Assembly: GCA_000828835.1 (NCBI GenBank)
Contig: AP014633.1
Span: forward strand, 3,968,001-4,032,000
Length of the DNA stretch: 64,000 bases
Direction of reading: 5' to 3'
Origin: Thioploca ingrica
GTDB taxonomy: Bacteria > Pseudomonadota > Gammaproteobacteria > Beggiatoales > Beggiatoaceae
In this document: one piece after another, positions 16,106-24,975 of the stretch
How positions within the stretch are numbered: the first letter of the stretch is position 1
How the letters are laid out: each line of letters starts with the position of its first letter
Made by a program: the position numbers and the translations under genes
Notes under the pieces: model-generated
The model's input: the letters and a program-made list of their open reading frames with translations, nothing else
The model's database searches: none
Told to the model about the DNA's origin: nothing

Positions 16106-17227
16106 TTAAAAAATTCTTTGAATGGTTGTTAACATAAATCGGTAAACGGATGCTGGCCATGACAACCAGTAGCTTCGCCAAACTAATTTTTTAACCGACC
16201 AAGCTAAATCAGGTGGTAGTCCGACTCGCAAGAGATTGGTATAAGCCGGTAAGAGATGACGACTCACTAACAACTTTGAATCAAGCCGTTTTCTTAAAGG
16301 TAAGGACTGATCAAAAACGGGGTAAGCAGCTAATTTACCCAAATGAGCTAACACTAACATATTTCTAATACACTTTTCACATTGACTACAATTACCGGTA
16401 GGGCTGCGGTTTTCCCAACACACGCGGAGATGTTGCTGAACCAGTGGTTCATCGGCTATTTTAGCCAGTTTATCAACTCGCCATTTGTCATCGCCAAAAT
16501 GGATAAATTGGAGGCGTTCCGATGACCAAAGCGGATCCAGTTCGTGATGAGTTCCCCAAGGCATAGTCACTGTCTGAGGATAAGATGACGATATCACCAT
16601 TTTTCCTAGCTGATGACTAAGTAAATAACCGATGGCAACTAATGCACCGCCATGGCTTTGTTCCCAAGAAACCAGCCGAAAAGCGGGATGAGTTCGCAAA
16701 TTGGTACGAACCACGATTTTTTTTATCCCCAGGGTGGCAACAATTTGCTCAAGCGATTGCTCAATCGCTGCCATTCTCACTTTATCGTTGATAGTGACAT
16801 CATATCCTTGAACAAAAACTAAATAATGAATAGGAAAGTTAAAGTAAAATAAACTATAAAATGAATCTACTCCACCGGTGAAATATAAGCCGGTGCTATT
16901 AACGGGTGACCCAGCCGCTTCGGAATGAGTGGTTTCCAAAGGAGGTACTTGATTGGAGTAGTTCCACCACTGATGAGTGAGGGTGAGGATTTGACTTGCA
17001 TTGGCAAGCCAAGTTGAACTGACTGGCTGATCGAGAGTCAATTGCGCTTGAGAATGAGCCGCCGGAAGTAAGAAGGCACTCGTAAAAGCTTCTGGCACGG
17101 GATGCAATAAGGTATCCCCAGATTCAAACCACAACAAGGTACCATTGACATTCGCTGTTATCCTAGAGAGACCGGCTTCAAATGTGGTGGTTATCTGACT
17201 AATAGAAATGGTTGGGTTTAATGACAT
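16106..17227 (-). CDS. PP-loop ATPase-like protein with C-terminal zinc-type Cys cluster
   Basis: This 373-residue protein has the adenylating PP-loop near residue 115 (GLYFTGGVDSFYSL, matching SGGVDS), as in QueC, ExsB and related N-type ATP pyrophosphatases. Near residue 275 it has C-x6-C-x2-C-x2-C spacing (CWENRSPTGNCSQCEKC) like the zinc site of QueC-type enzymes. The first ~100 residues are an extra domain with no recognised match. Such enzymes activate a carboxyl or carbonyl group with ATP, often to form an amide, nitrile or thio group. Here it sits between a BKACE enzyme and a methyltransferase. It is not QueC itself: the length and N-terminus differ. Confidence 0.65.
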   Translation of the reverse strand: MSLNPTISISQITTTFEAGLSRITANVNGTLLWFESGDTLLHPVPEAFTSAFLLPAAHSQAQLTLDQPVSSTWLANASQILTLTHQWWNYSNQVPPLETTHSEAAGSPVNSTGLYFTGGVDSFYSLFYFNFPIHYLVFVQGYDVTINDKVRMAAIEQSLEQIVATLGIKKIVVRTNLRTHPAFRLVSWEQSHGGALVAIGYLLSHQLGKMVISSSYPQTVTMPWGTHHELDPLWSSERLQFIHFGDDKWRVDKLAKIADEPLVQQHLRVCWENRSPTGNCSQCEKCIRNMLVLAHLGKLAAYPVFDQSLPLRKRLDSKLLVSRHLLPAYTNLLRVGLPPDLAWSVKKLVWRSYWLSWPASVYRFMLTTIQRIF

Positions 17228-17270
17228 CGGCTCTAGCCTGAATGGAGGTGAAAATGAGTGATTTTCTTTA

Positions 17271-18125
17271 CTAAGCAGGGGGTTGACTATTTCCTAAAAC
17301 CCGCTTTCTGGCTTCACTTGGGGTGATGATTTTGCGTCCGAGTATAGTCGCTAATTCTCGTAACCGGCGTACATATTTTTCGTTAGTTCCCGGCGAATGT
17401 TGCTCGCAATCAAACCATAAATTATCTTCTAAGCCCGTTCTCACCTGTCCCCCCATAACGATAGCTAAAGTATTGACCGGCAGTTGACACGAACCAATCC
17501 CGCCAGCAGCCCAAGTTGAACCTGCCGGTAACTGATCGACTAAGTAAGCCAGATCTCTCGCATTCGCTTGGGTAAAATAGATAGAACCCAGAATAATATT
17601 AAAATAAAGTGGTGGTTTGATATATTCCTTGTTCAATAAATATTGAGCGGCATTGATCATTCCAGGATCAAATACTTCCAACTCGGGTTGAATTTGTTTC
17701 TCCAACATTTTTTCGGCTAATTGCATTATCATTCCGGGAGAATTGATACTAGGGCTTTGATAAAAATTGAGAGAGGAAAGTGTAAGCGAAGCCATATCTG
17801 GTTTAGCTTTACCATCCAGATCCAGTACCGCTGCTCGTTGCTCAAAACGGTGCCAATTTCTACCCGAGGTCGTTACACAGAGGATAACTTCGGGACATTC
17901 AGCGCGTATCCCTTCTATAATCCTGGCATAGACTTGGGGATCGGGAGTTGGGTTGCCTTCTGAATCACGCGCGTGGATATGGAAAATACTTGCACCCGCA
18001 TTTGCACAGCGGATAGCGTCTTGAATAATTTCTGCTTCGGTTATCGGGACATGCGGATTATCCTGTTTGGTAGGAATCATCCCGGTCAGCGCAACATTGA
18101 TGATGAGATCACCGGTGGCTAGCAT
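17271..18125 (-). CDS. BKACE family (DUF849) beta-keto acid cleavage enzyme
   Basis: This 284-residue protein is a (beta/alpha)8 barrel of the beta-keto acid cleavage family, typified by Kce (3-keto-5-aminohexanoate cleavage enzyme). Seen are the start VALTGMIPTKQDNPHVPIT, the zinc-binding HIHARD (HxH), CVTTSGR, LEVFDPGMIN and the late GGQVRTGLEDN. Members condense a beta-keto acid with acetyl-CoA to give a CoA ester and acetoacetate. The family has many unknown substrates, and the genome neighbourhood is the usual guide. None of the lysine-fermentation genes expected with Kce is nearby. The start overlaps the GNAT gene by 17 bases with GGAGG inside it, so the two are translationally coupled. 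Confidence 0.9.
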   Translation of the reverse strand: MLATGDLIINVALTGMIPTKQDNPHVPITEAEIIQDAIRCANAGASIFHIHARDSEGNPTPDPQVYARIIEGIRAECPEVILCVTTSGRNWHRFEQRAAVLDLDGKAKPDMASLTLSSLNFYQSPSINSPGMIMQLAEKMLEKQIQPELEVFDPGMINAAQYLLNKEYIKPPLYFNIILGSIYFTQANARDLAYLVDQLPAGSTWAAGGIGSCQLPVNTLAIVMGGQVRTGLEDNLWFDCEQHSPGTNEKYVRRLRELATILGRKIITPSEARKRVLGNSQPPA

Positions 18126-18594
18126 GCTTCCAATCCTCCAGGTTCACCTCCAAAGTAGTCCATTCAGAGATATTGGGATTTCCAAACTCATGTTGCTTTT
18201 TTAGTTTTCCCACCGGTCGGTAACCAAAATGCTTCTGATACCAGGAGATAGTCTCCGGCAGATCCGCATTGGTAGTGAGTATTTTAATTCCTCGTTGGTA
18301 CATTTCCTCCATGCGTCGAGTTTGCAGTATGTTTCCAATGCCTTTACCCTTATATTCAGGAAGTACAGCCATTAATGTGGTTTTAGCCGTGGTAGGTGAA
18401 AGGATTCGGTATCCAGCGGCTCCAACGATTGTGCCACTCACTTCAGCTACAAAAAAGCAGGAAATATCGAGTTCTAGCATTTCTGGCGATGGAATATAGT
18501 GCATATTAGCCGATTCCATTACTTTCATAATACTTATCCTATCATCTTCTCGTGCTGCTCTTAAAATGGTTTCAGACATAGTCAATATTTCCAT
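18109..18594 (-). CDS. GNAT-family N-acetyltransferase
   Basis: This 161-residue protein is a single GNAT domain. The acetyl-CoA site is seen in MAVLPEYKGKGIGNILQTRRMEEM (the Q/R-x-x-G-x-G/A motif), preceded by FFVAEVSGTIVGAAGYRIL and followed by TISWYQKHFGYRPVGKL, the usual final strand. It may start at 18594 or at Met6 (18579), which has GGAAA upstream. It begins 12 bases after the transglutaminase-like lipoprotein and overlaps the BKACE gene. It would acetylate an amine; in this context that amine may be on the product of the operon. Confidence 0.85.
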   Translation of the reverse strand: MEILTMSETILRAAREDDRISIMKVMESANMHYIPSPEMLELDISCFFVAEVSGTIVGAAGYRILSPTTAKTTLMAVLPEYKGKGIGNILQTRRMEEMYQRGIKILTTNADLPETISWYQKHFGYRPVGKLKKQHEFGNPNISEWTTLEVNLEDWKHASHR

Positions 18595-18606
18595 CAGTTT
18601 AGGGTT

Positions 18607-20250
18607 TCAATCCGCTTGATACTGTAACAAACTCGCATATTTTTTAGCATCAGCAAATTTTGCATAAAGGGTTACTGTGCCTGGATTAATGACGGCTTCT
18701 CCTTCAAAAACATCGCCTTGTTTTTTCAGCAGCGACCATTTATCTCCACTCACAACAGCCACTTTATCGGTTGCGGGAACCGTTAATTTAAAACGTTGCG
18801 TGTTACCCGTAGCGAGATGAGCTTGCTTGGGATAATAAAGATAAGCATTTCTTTCTTTAAAAGGCGCATCTATTTTAGGAAACCCAACTTTACCTGACAT
18901 CGCTTCCTTCGCTTCGACGGTATAATCCACTGCGGCGCGGTAATCAGCTTCATTTTGGTACTTAGTAAATAACCGTAACTTATATTCACCCGTTTGTGGA
19001 AAGACCGCATCAATTTCATATTTATCCGCATTTCTTTGGACAAAAGTAAGCGATTTATCTAACCGGTTACCGTTTTGGTATAAAATGGCACTCACTAAAG
19101 TAGTGGCCGGCGCCAATAAAGTCACTTGTAGTTGTTGGTTCGCCGTAATCAATTGGTAAGGATGGCTATCAATTTGTAATCCCGTTTCAGTAAACGCCGG
19201 TTCCAGATAAACTGGTTGCTCGCTGACCGACATACTTTCCTTGACCATAATTTTATAATCTAATGCCCACTGATAACCGGTTAAGTCACTGGCACGTTTA
19301 ACAAATAACCTTAACACATAGCTACCAGAACGAGGAAAAGTAACCTGAATTTCGTATTGACCGGCTTGAGGTTGAATCGTGATATGCGAGGAATCAACAA
19401 TATAATTGCTTTGTCGCAATTGCGCTTGGAGGGCTGCTTCTTGGCCAAGTAAAGTGATATTAATTTTTTTATCGGCATGAATAAGCGTGTAAGGATGGCT
19501 GGCAATCGCTAAACCGGTTTCAAAAAAGACCGCGCGTGGATAAACGCGTTGCTCATATTCTGCTTTGGAAATCGGTGGCTGCAGGAGTTGCCATTGGGAA
19601 TCATTAGGAAAGTGATCCGCAATGAATTGGGCGGGAGGGGTTAGAAAATAATGCGGTTGAAATAAGCGGACAAACTGCTTCTTTTCTTCATCCCAATAAC
19701 CAGCACCCCACGTGACATCAACTAATTGCCATTGTCCTTCCAACTTTACCGCATTCCAAACATGATTAAGCGAATGGGGTTGCTCAACAGAATAACTGTA
19801 GCTTTTGGAATAACCGGTGATCATTGTAACTTCTAGTCCCGCTAATTCTCCCAAGCGTTGAAATAGCCGAGCATAACCTTCACTCACGGTGTGGCGATTT
19901 TGTAATACTTTCTCTGGACTGGTATCATCGCCATTGCCAGTCGCTAAACTTTGATTATCATAATCAATTTTGTGGGTAATCCACCGATAAATCGATCGCG
20001 CTTTATCCTGATCACGGTTAGCCGGTTGAGTTAAATAACCGGCTAAACTGGGTAACGATTGTTCAGCCCAGTTTGGCGAATTAAGCGCATGTTTATCAAT
20101 GGTTTCATAGATCGAAGTAGTCACCGTTACCGGATTTGCTCCTGACTGAGAAAGAGGAGAAACCACAGTAGTTCCTTGAACTGGCAAGCAACTGGATAAC
20201 AACAAAGAAATCATCAGGTAATTTGACCATTTCACTAGCAATTGATTCAT
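18607..20250 (-). CDS. Lipoprotein with transglutaminase-like domain lacking the usual Cys
   Basis: This 547-residue protein has a lipoprotein signal (LMISLLLSSC, Cys ~21), so it is anchored in a membrane facing the periplasm. Residues ~75-215 are a transglutaminase-like domain of the kyphoscoliosis-peptidase type: RSIYRWITHKIDYDN, KVLQNRHTVSEGYARLF, SLNHVWNAVKL and LVDVTWGAG. The His and Asp of the triad are present, but the catalytic Cys position (normally V-C-x-G-Y) is Ser, codon AGT at 19882-19884. Two or three repeats of a beta domain follow (ETGLAIASHPYTLI, ETGLQIDSHPYQLI), each ending in Y-x-L/V-R-L-F. It starts the six-gene run, 12 bases before the GNAT gene. It may be a binding pseudo-enzyme or a Ser variant. 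Confidence 0.8.
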   Translation of the reverse strand: MNQLLVKWSNYLMISLLLSSCLPVQGTTVVSPLSQSGANPVTVTTSIYETIDKHALNSPNWAEQSLPSLAGYLTQPANRDQDKARSIYRWITHKIDYDNQSLATGNGDDTSPEKVLQNRHTVSEGYARLFQRLGELAGLEVTMITGYSKSYSYSVEQPHSLNHVWNAVKLEGQWQLVDVTWGAGYWDEEKKQFVRLFQPHYFLTPPAQFIADHFPNDSQWQLLQPPISKAEYEQRVYPRAVFFETGLAIASHPYTLIHADKKINITLLGQEAALQAQLRQSNYIVDSSHITIQPQAGQYEIQVTFPRSGSYVLRLFVKRASDLTGYQWALDYKIMVKESMSVSEQPVYLEPAFTETGLQIDSHPYQLITANQQLQVTLLAPATTLVSAILYQNGNRLDKSLTFVQRNADKYEIDAVFPQTGEYKLRLFTKYQNEADYRAAVDYTVEAKEAMSGKVGFPKIDAPFKERNAYLYYPKQAHLATGNTQRFKLTVPATDKVAVVSGDKWSLLKKQGDVFEGEAVINPGTVTLYAKFADAKKYASLLQYQAD

Positions 20251-20320
20251 TTTGCCTTCCTCAATTTATAAGTATAATTAATTCCGCTAAATAACCATCA
20301 TCTTGGGTATCTCATCAGTA

Positions 20321-21247
20321 TCAATTTATTTCTTGTAGCGGATGAATTTTTTGGATTATTTCTTTGGCACTAGATAACATAAAATCTAAAAAGGTACGAG
20401 CGACTAAAGATAATTTTTTCTCGCTAAGATGAGCAACATACCAATAACGTATCAAAGGAAATTCCTCTACATCCAATAATTTAATTTTGCCAGTCGCTAA
20501 TTCTAAAATTAAAGTGTGTTGAGATAAAACCGAAACTCCTAATCCAGCCATCACCCCTTGTTTAATCGCTTCACTACTGCCTAACTCCATCTCAGTCGGT
20601 AATTCTAAGTCATAAGCAGCAAAACAACGTTCCATTGCTAACCGGGTACCAGAACCCACTTCGCGGACAAGAATCGGCTCTTGTGCTAGCCTGACCAGTG
20701 GAATATGTGCTTGATTTACTAATGAATGTTGTGGTGGTGCTAAAACTACGAGCGGACTTTCTAAAAATTGGTAAGATTCAACATGCATTTGTTCCGGTAC
20801 TTGCCCCATAATGACCAAATCATCTTCATTATTAACGAGTCGCTCTAACACATTGGTTCGGTTAGTCACATTCAAGCGAAGATGGACATCCGGATAGAGG
20901 CGTAAAAAAGCTTTAAATAGATGTGGAGTAAAATAACTGGCGTTGGTTACCACCGATAATTTTAACAGACCTTTAATACTTCCTTGTAACTCATTCAAAG
21001 AAGTTTCAAGCGCCTCAATTCGAGCAAAGATATCTCCACAAGCCGCGTACAATTCACGCCCCGCCTCGGTCAGAAAAATCCGTTTGCCGATTTGTTCAAA
21101 TAAAGGCATACCGATATGTCCTTCGAGCTGTTTTATTTGGATAGAAACAGCCGGTTGGGTTAAACATAATTCGGCAGCAGCACGGGTAAAACTCAAATGT
21201 TGAGCCACGGCTTTAAATAAAGTTAATTGGCGTAAAGTCATGTACAT
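20321..21247 (-). CDS. cbbR: CbbR, LysR-type regulator of the RuBisCO operon
   Basis: This 308-residue LysR-type regulator has an N-terminal winged helix (TLRQLTLFKAVAQHLSFTRAAAELCLTQPAVSIQIKQLEGHIGMPLFEQ) and a substrate-binding domain with the CbbR-like segments LVVLAPPQHSLV, LVREVGSGTRLAMERCF and ELGSSEAIKQGVMAGLGVSVLSQ. It is divergent from rbcL with 201 bases between the genes, the classic cbb arrangement. It would sense Calvin-cycle metabolites and switch rbcLS on. ATG at 21241 (Met3) is an alternative start. No other cbb regulator is seen. Confidence 0.92.
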   Translation of the reverse strand: MYMTLRQLTLFKAVAQHLSFTRAAAELCLTQPAVSIQIKQLEGHIGMPLFEQIGKRIFLTEAGRELYAACGDIFARIEALETSLNELQGSIKGLLKLSVVTNASYFTPHLFKAFLRLYPDVHLRLNVTNRTNVLERLVNNEDDLVIMGQVPEQMHVESYQFLESPLVVLAPPQHSLVNQAHIPLVRLAQEPILVREVGSGTRLAMERCFAAYDLELPTEMELGSSEAIKQGVMAGLGVSVLSQHTLILELATGKIKLLDVEEFPLIRYWYVAHLSEKKLSLVARTFLDFMLSSAKEIIQKIHPLQEIN

Positions 21248-21282
21248 AGAACGATTGGCTCACTCAAAAGTTAAATGATAAA

Positions 21283-21297
21283 TTATGATCAATATAA
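21283..21297. promoter_or_regulatory. Putative CbbR operator (T-N11-A type)
   Basis: TTATGATCAATATAA is a 15-base imperfect palindrome in the cbbR-rbcL gap, about 40 bases from the cbbR start. It fits the LysR T-N11-A rule and has the TTA...TAA ends of CbbR sites. Binding is inferred from position and symmetry. Confidence 0.45.
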
Positions 21298-21448
21298 TTA
21301 AATTTGCTTTTCTTTTCAGCAGGAAAAGGTTTACAGTAACAGTTGTCTCCAAAGATTATTGTATCACCCCTGACTCAATGTGGGTGTGAATGTCAATTAA
21401 ATCATTTATCCATTGCCATTTTGTTGAAAAGAACCCTAGGAGGTATCC

Positions 21449-22870
21449 GTGGCTAAAAAAACTTATCAAGCCGGTGTCAAAGAATACCGTGAAACTTATT
21501 GGGATCCTAATTATACGCCAAAAGATACTGATCTTTTGGCTTGCTTTAAAGTTACTCCTCAAGAAGGAGTACCCCGTGAAGAAGCTGCAGCAGCCGTTTG
21601 TGCAGAATCTTCTACTGGAACTTGGACAACGGTATGGACCGATTTACTTACCGATATGGATCATTATAAAGGACGGGCGTATCGTATCGAAGATGTACCA
21701 GGAGATGATACCTGTTTTTATGCCTTCGTTGCTTATCCCATTGACCTATTTGAAGAAGGTTCAGTGGTTAACGTATTTACCTCTTTAGTCGGTAATGTAT
21801 TTGGTTTCAAAGCGATACGGGCATTACGTCTAGAAGATGTTCGTTTCCCTATCGCTTACGTCATGACCTGTGGTGGTCCACCCAATGGTATTCAAGTTGA
21901 ACGCGACCGGATGAATAAATATGGTCGTTCACTTCTCGGCTGTACCATTAAACCTAAATTGGGTCTGTCTGCCAAGAATTACGGTCGTGCTGTTTATGAA
22001 TGCCTACGTGGCGGTTTAGACTTCACTAAAGACGATGAGAATGTTAATTCTCAACCGTTCATGCGTTGGCGTAATCGTTTTGAATTCGTCATGGAAGCTA
22101 TCCACAAAGCGCAGGCTGAAACCGGTGAGCGTAAGGGTCACTATCTGAACGTCACCGCACCCACTCCAGAGGACATGTACGAACGGGCTGAATTCGCTAA
22201 GGAATTAGGTGCACCGATTATCATGCACGACTACCTGACTGGTGGTTTTTGTGCCAATACTGGTCTAGCCAATTGGTGTCGTAAAAACGGGATGTTATTA
22301 CACATTCACCGGGCGATGCATGCTGTCCTTGACCGCAATCCCCATCATGGAATTCATTTCCGGGTATTAACTAAAGCATTACGTCTCTCCGGTGGTGATC
22401 ATTTACATTCGGGTACTGTCGTAGGTAAGTTAGAAGGTGATCGTCATGCCACTTTAGGTTGGATTGATATGATGCGTGACAAATATATCAAGGAAGATCG
22501 CTCCAGAGGCATTATCTTTGATCAAGATTGGGGTTCAATGCCGGGTGTATTCCCAGTCGCTTCCGGTGGTATCCATGTGTGGCATATGCCCGCTTTAGTC
22601 AGCATCTTTGGTGATGATGCGGTCTTACAATTTGGTGGTGGTACCTTGGGTCATCCTTGGGGTAATGCCGCTGGTGCAGCAGCTAACCGGGTTGCCTTAG
22701 AAGCCTGCGTTGAAGCCCGTAACCAAGGTGCCCAACTCGAAAAAGAAGGTAAAGAAATCTTAACCAACGCGGCTAAACATAGTCCGGAACTCAAGATGGC
22801 CATGGAAACTTGGAAAGAAATCAAATTTGAATTTGATACCGTTGACAAGTTAGACGTTGCCCATAAATGA
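21449..22870 (+). CDS. rbcL: RuBisCO form I large subunit
   Basis: This 473-residue large subunit fixes CO2 to ribulose-1,5-bisphosphate. Seen are the active-site KPKLGLS, the carbamylated Lys in [14 protein letters not shown], the His of HIHRAMHA, loop 6 [10 protein letters not shown] and the late [10 protein letters not shown]. The sequence is red-free 'green' form IA ([22 protein letters not shown]). It starts at GTG 21449 behind a strong aggagg. The small subunit follows after a structured gap. No carboxysome shell gene is next to it, so a free cytosolic enzyme is likely, although only 500 bases downstream of rbcS were needed to see that cbbQ and cbbO are also absent here. FMRWRNR has Asn where most have Asp, not a catalytic position. 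Confidence 0.98.
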   Translation: MAKKTYQAGVKEYRETYWDPNYTPKDTDLLACFKVTPQEGVPREEAAAAVCAESSTGTWTTVWTDLLTDMDHYKGRAYRIEDVPGDDTCFYAFVAYPIDLFEEGSVVNVFTSLVGNVFGFKAIRALRLEDVRFPIAYVMTCGGPPNGIQVERDRMNKYGRSLLGCTIKPKLGLSAKNYGRAVYECLRGGLDFTKDDENVNSQPFMRWRNRFEFVMEAIHKAQAETGERKGHYLNVTAPTPEDMYERAEFAKELGAPIIMHDYLTGGFCANTGLANWCRKNGMLLHIHRAMHAVLDRNPHHGIHFRVLTKALRLSGGDHLHSGTVVGKLEGDRHATLGWIDMMRDKYIKEDRSRGIIFDQDWGSMPGVFPVASGGIHVWHMPALVSIFGDDAVLQFGGGTLGHPWGNAAGAAANRVALEACVEARNQGAQLEKEGKEILTNAAKHSPELKMAMETWKEIKFEFDTVDKLDVAHK

Positions 22871-22880
22871 TGAATAAGAT

Positions 22881-22926
22881 CCCCTTTTGAACGGGGTAGA
22901 AATTATTTCTACCTGAATAAAAGGGG
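22881..22926 (+). promoter_or_regulatory. Nested hairpin between rbcL and rbcS
   Basis: An outer stem cccctttt (22881-22888) / aaaagggg (22919-22926) encloses an eight-base inner stem ggtagaaa (22895-22902) / tttctacc (22906-22913) with loop tta. There is no T tract, so it looks like an mRNA processing or stabilising element rather than a full stop. Confidence 0.65.
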
Positions 22927-23017
22927 AAATCCAGATTAACTGTCTAACAACAATTATAAGTTGATTAGATTAAGTGTGTGTATTTTATAATTAATTTTTT
23001 CAGGAGAACCAAACACC

Positions 23018-23377
23018 ATGAGTGAAATGCAAGATTATCGGTCGAGTTTAAGTGATCCCAAGAGCCGTAAGTTTGAAACCTTTTCTTACTTGCCCGAAAT
23101 GACTCAAGACAATATTTACAAGCAAGTTAAATACATTGTCAGTAGAGGCTGGAATCCGGCGATTGAACACACTGAGCCAGAACAGGCTTTTAACCATTAT
23201 TGGTACATGTGGAAATTACCGATGTTTGGTGAAGCGGATGTCGATAAAATTTTGGCGGAAGCCGATGCTTGTCATAAAGCACATCCCAACCATCATATTC
23301 GCTTAGTCGCTTATGACAATTACAAACAATCGCAAGGAGCTGCGATGGTTATCTATCGTGGACCGATTAAGGTTTAA
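23018..23377 (+). CDS. rbcS: RuBisCO form I small subunit
   Basis: This 119-residue small subunit has the form IA pattern [41 protein letters not shown] and the C-terminal [11 protein letters not shown]. The N-terminal extension [24 protein letters not shown] matches the non-carboxysomal IA group (called IAq) as I remember it, rather than the shorter carboxysomal form. It caps the L8 core to form L8S8. The start follows caggagaacc. It is 147 bases behind rbcL, longer than usual, with a nested hairpin between. Confidence 0.96.
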   Translation: MSEMQDYRSSLSDPKSRKFETFSYLPEMTQDNIYKQVKYIVSRGWNPAIEHTEPEQAFNHYWYMWKLPMFGEADVDKILAEADACHKAHPNHHIRLVAYDNYKQSQGAAMVIYRGPIKV

Positions 23378-23515
23378 CTGGTTTTAGATAACTCACGTTA
23401 CGTACCAAGCGATTTCTCTCCCGTTCCCCCCTTTGACCCAGGTGGAACGGAGAGTCACCGCCGGCAGATTTCTCGAAATTCCCCCCTCTTCCCTTCATCA
23501 AAGGGAGTAACACAG

Positions 23516-23678
23516 CTATAAATCAATATCGTTGCCTTCATTTTGGTTGAATATTCTAGCGCCTAGCATTTGCGCAATACCTTGATCTAATCTGGCTTTC
23601 ACCTTATTTTTCTTTATTGCCCCAGTCATTTAATTCAATTTTGTAAGCTAAATCTTGCAAACTATCATCCGTAAGCAC
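23516..23678 (-). pseudogene. Possible frameshifted small-gene remnant
   Basis: On the minus strand from GTG 23678, the translation LTDDSLQDLAYKIELNDWGN has protein-like composition, then stops. One base over, it continues as KVKARLDQGIAQMLGARIF and ends in DIDL plus TAG. The two parts look like one broken small protein. I do not recognise the family. It may be chance. Confidence 0.25.
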
Positions 23679-23737
23679 TTCTTATGCTATTCTTAATATT
23701 GGATTTATTTAGTCAGTTGGAGAAAAAATTTAAAATT

Positions 23738-23873
23738 ATGTTTAAAAAAATTAGATTACTTTATTTTGATTGGATTGATGTTTGCTTTACCAATCAGGAT
23801 AGCTACAGCAGCAACAGATTTATTTCAGAATATGCGGAAGGAAGTAGTAACAACAACGCGTAAAAAAACGTGA
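23738..23873 (+). pseudogene. Short secreted peptide gene, apparent one-base frameshift
   Basis: ATG 23738 opens MFKK, then an A7 run. As printed the frame ends after 41 codons. With one A fewer, it reads MFKKLDYFILIGLMFALP, IRIATAATDLFQ and onward, a clean signal peptide with an AxA cleavage site and a 44-residue total, ending at TGA 23871-23873. That stop lies just before the ribosome site of the next gene. Either the homopolymer is a sequencing or real indel, or the gene is decaying. Confidence 0.4.
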
Positions 23874-23890
23874 TAACAGGAGAGTAATCA

Positions 23891-24130
23891 ATGACTGACT
23901 TCGAGTGGGCACAATGGCTACTTTTTATGCTATTTTCCGCAGTATTACCAGTAAAATCGGTTATCCGGTATTTATTGATGGGGATTGGTGAAAATAGAAA
24001 ACCAGATACTTTGCCTTGCCTAGATGAAGAGGCTTTTCATGAAAGGCATTATTCTCAACTTTATCGCCCTGGAGATAGAAAGTACAATAAAATTGTCAAA
24101 TTAGCTAATAAGGCGAAATCTATCAATTGA
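23891..24130 (+). CDS. Small membrane protein of unknown function
   Basis: This 79-residue protein starts at ATG 23891 behind caggagag. It has one hydrophobic segment (residues ~6-30: WAQWLLFMLFSAVLPVKSVIRYLLM), followed by a charged cytoplasmic-type tail rich in K, R and H. The ribosome site is good and composition is normal, so it is probably real. It may form an operon with the signal-peptide reading frame just upstream. I recognise no family. Confidence 0.55.
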   Translation: MTDFEWAQWLLFMLFSAVLPVKSVIRYLLMGIGENRKPDTLPCLDEEAFHERHYSQLYRPGDRKYNKIVKLANKAKSIN

Positions 24131-24252
24131 ATTAATAGATTAGAATTTAAAGTAAAATAAGTGGAGTAAAACAGCGGTTCAAATAAAAAAACCCAAGTTT
24201 GCCATGCAGTTAAAATTGAGTTTATTAGGGTATAACTAACTGAAGATAATCC

Positions 24253-24789
24253 TTAATTTTCAATTTCCTCTTCTTGAAGTTTATTATTATGGCTACGCCA
24301 AAATTGATCTGCAAAAGCGACAATGGGGTGAACCGGAGTTTTAGGCTTATTCCGTAAAGTCATACCCGCTTGTTGTGGGGTCCGATCACCTTTACGATTA
24401 TTACATTTTTCACAAGCAGTTACGACATTATCCCAAGTATGTTGCCCCCCTTTAGAAGTCGGAATAACATGATCTAAAGTTAAGTATTTAGTACTACCAC
24501 AATATTGACAAGCATGTTTATCACGTCGCAAAACTTCTCGCCGATTGACCGCCGGTATTTTCCACGTTATTTCTTTATGATTAACGGTCAAACGGATTTG
24601 TTGTGGCACAAAAAATACCATCGTTGGTGAACGGACTGTAATCGTTTTACATTCCCCAAAATCCAGCGGCTCAGCTTTGCCAGTTACCAGCAGAATAATC
24701 GCCCGTTTAATATTAATTTGATTGATAGGCAGATAATTTCTAGAAAATACCGCCACTGATTGCTGAAATACGTCAGTTACACTGGTCAC
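24253..24789 (-). CDS. HNH endonuclease family protein
   Basis: This 178-residue protein has a C-terminal HNH domain: RREVLRRDKHACQYCG, LTLDHVIPTSKGGQHTWDNVVTACEKCNNRKGDRTP. The two C-x2-C pairs bind structural zinc, and Asp-His, Asn and His-like positions form the beta-beta-alpha metal site. The N-terminal ~75 residues, with INIKRAIILLVTGKAEP, are the common companion of stand-alone bacterial HNH proteins annotated near housekeeping genes. The function is unclear: it is neither linked to a restriction methylase nor inside a visible phage. It is divergent from the hydrogenase gene. Confidence 0.85.
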   Translation of the reverse strand: MTSVTDVFQQSVAVFSRNYLPINQINIKRAIILLVTGKAEPLDFGECKTITVRSPTMVFFVPQQIRLTVNHKEITWKIPAVNRREVLRRDKHACQYCGSTKYLTLDHVIPTSKGGQHTWDNVVTACEKCNNRKGDRTPQQAGMTLRNKPKTPVHPIVAFADQFWRSHNNKLQEEEIEN

Positions 24790-24975
24790 GATTATTTTCC
24801 TTATTTTTTCATCAATAGAGTTTCACTTCAGGGTAGAAATTATTATACTAAGACCTTGGAAAGAATTTTTATAAATTATAAATAATTAAAATATTTACGC
24901 AACGGTTTTAAGAAGAGTAGCAATTGATAGATTACCATTCACTTTTTCCCATTACTTAAACAGGAGAAAGAATTC

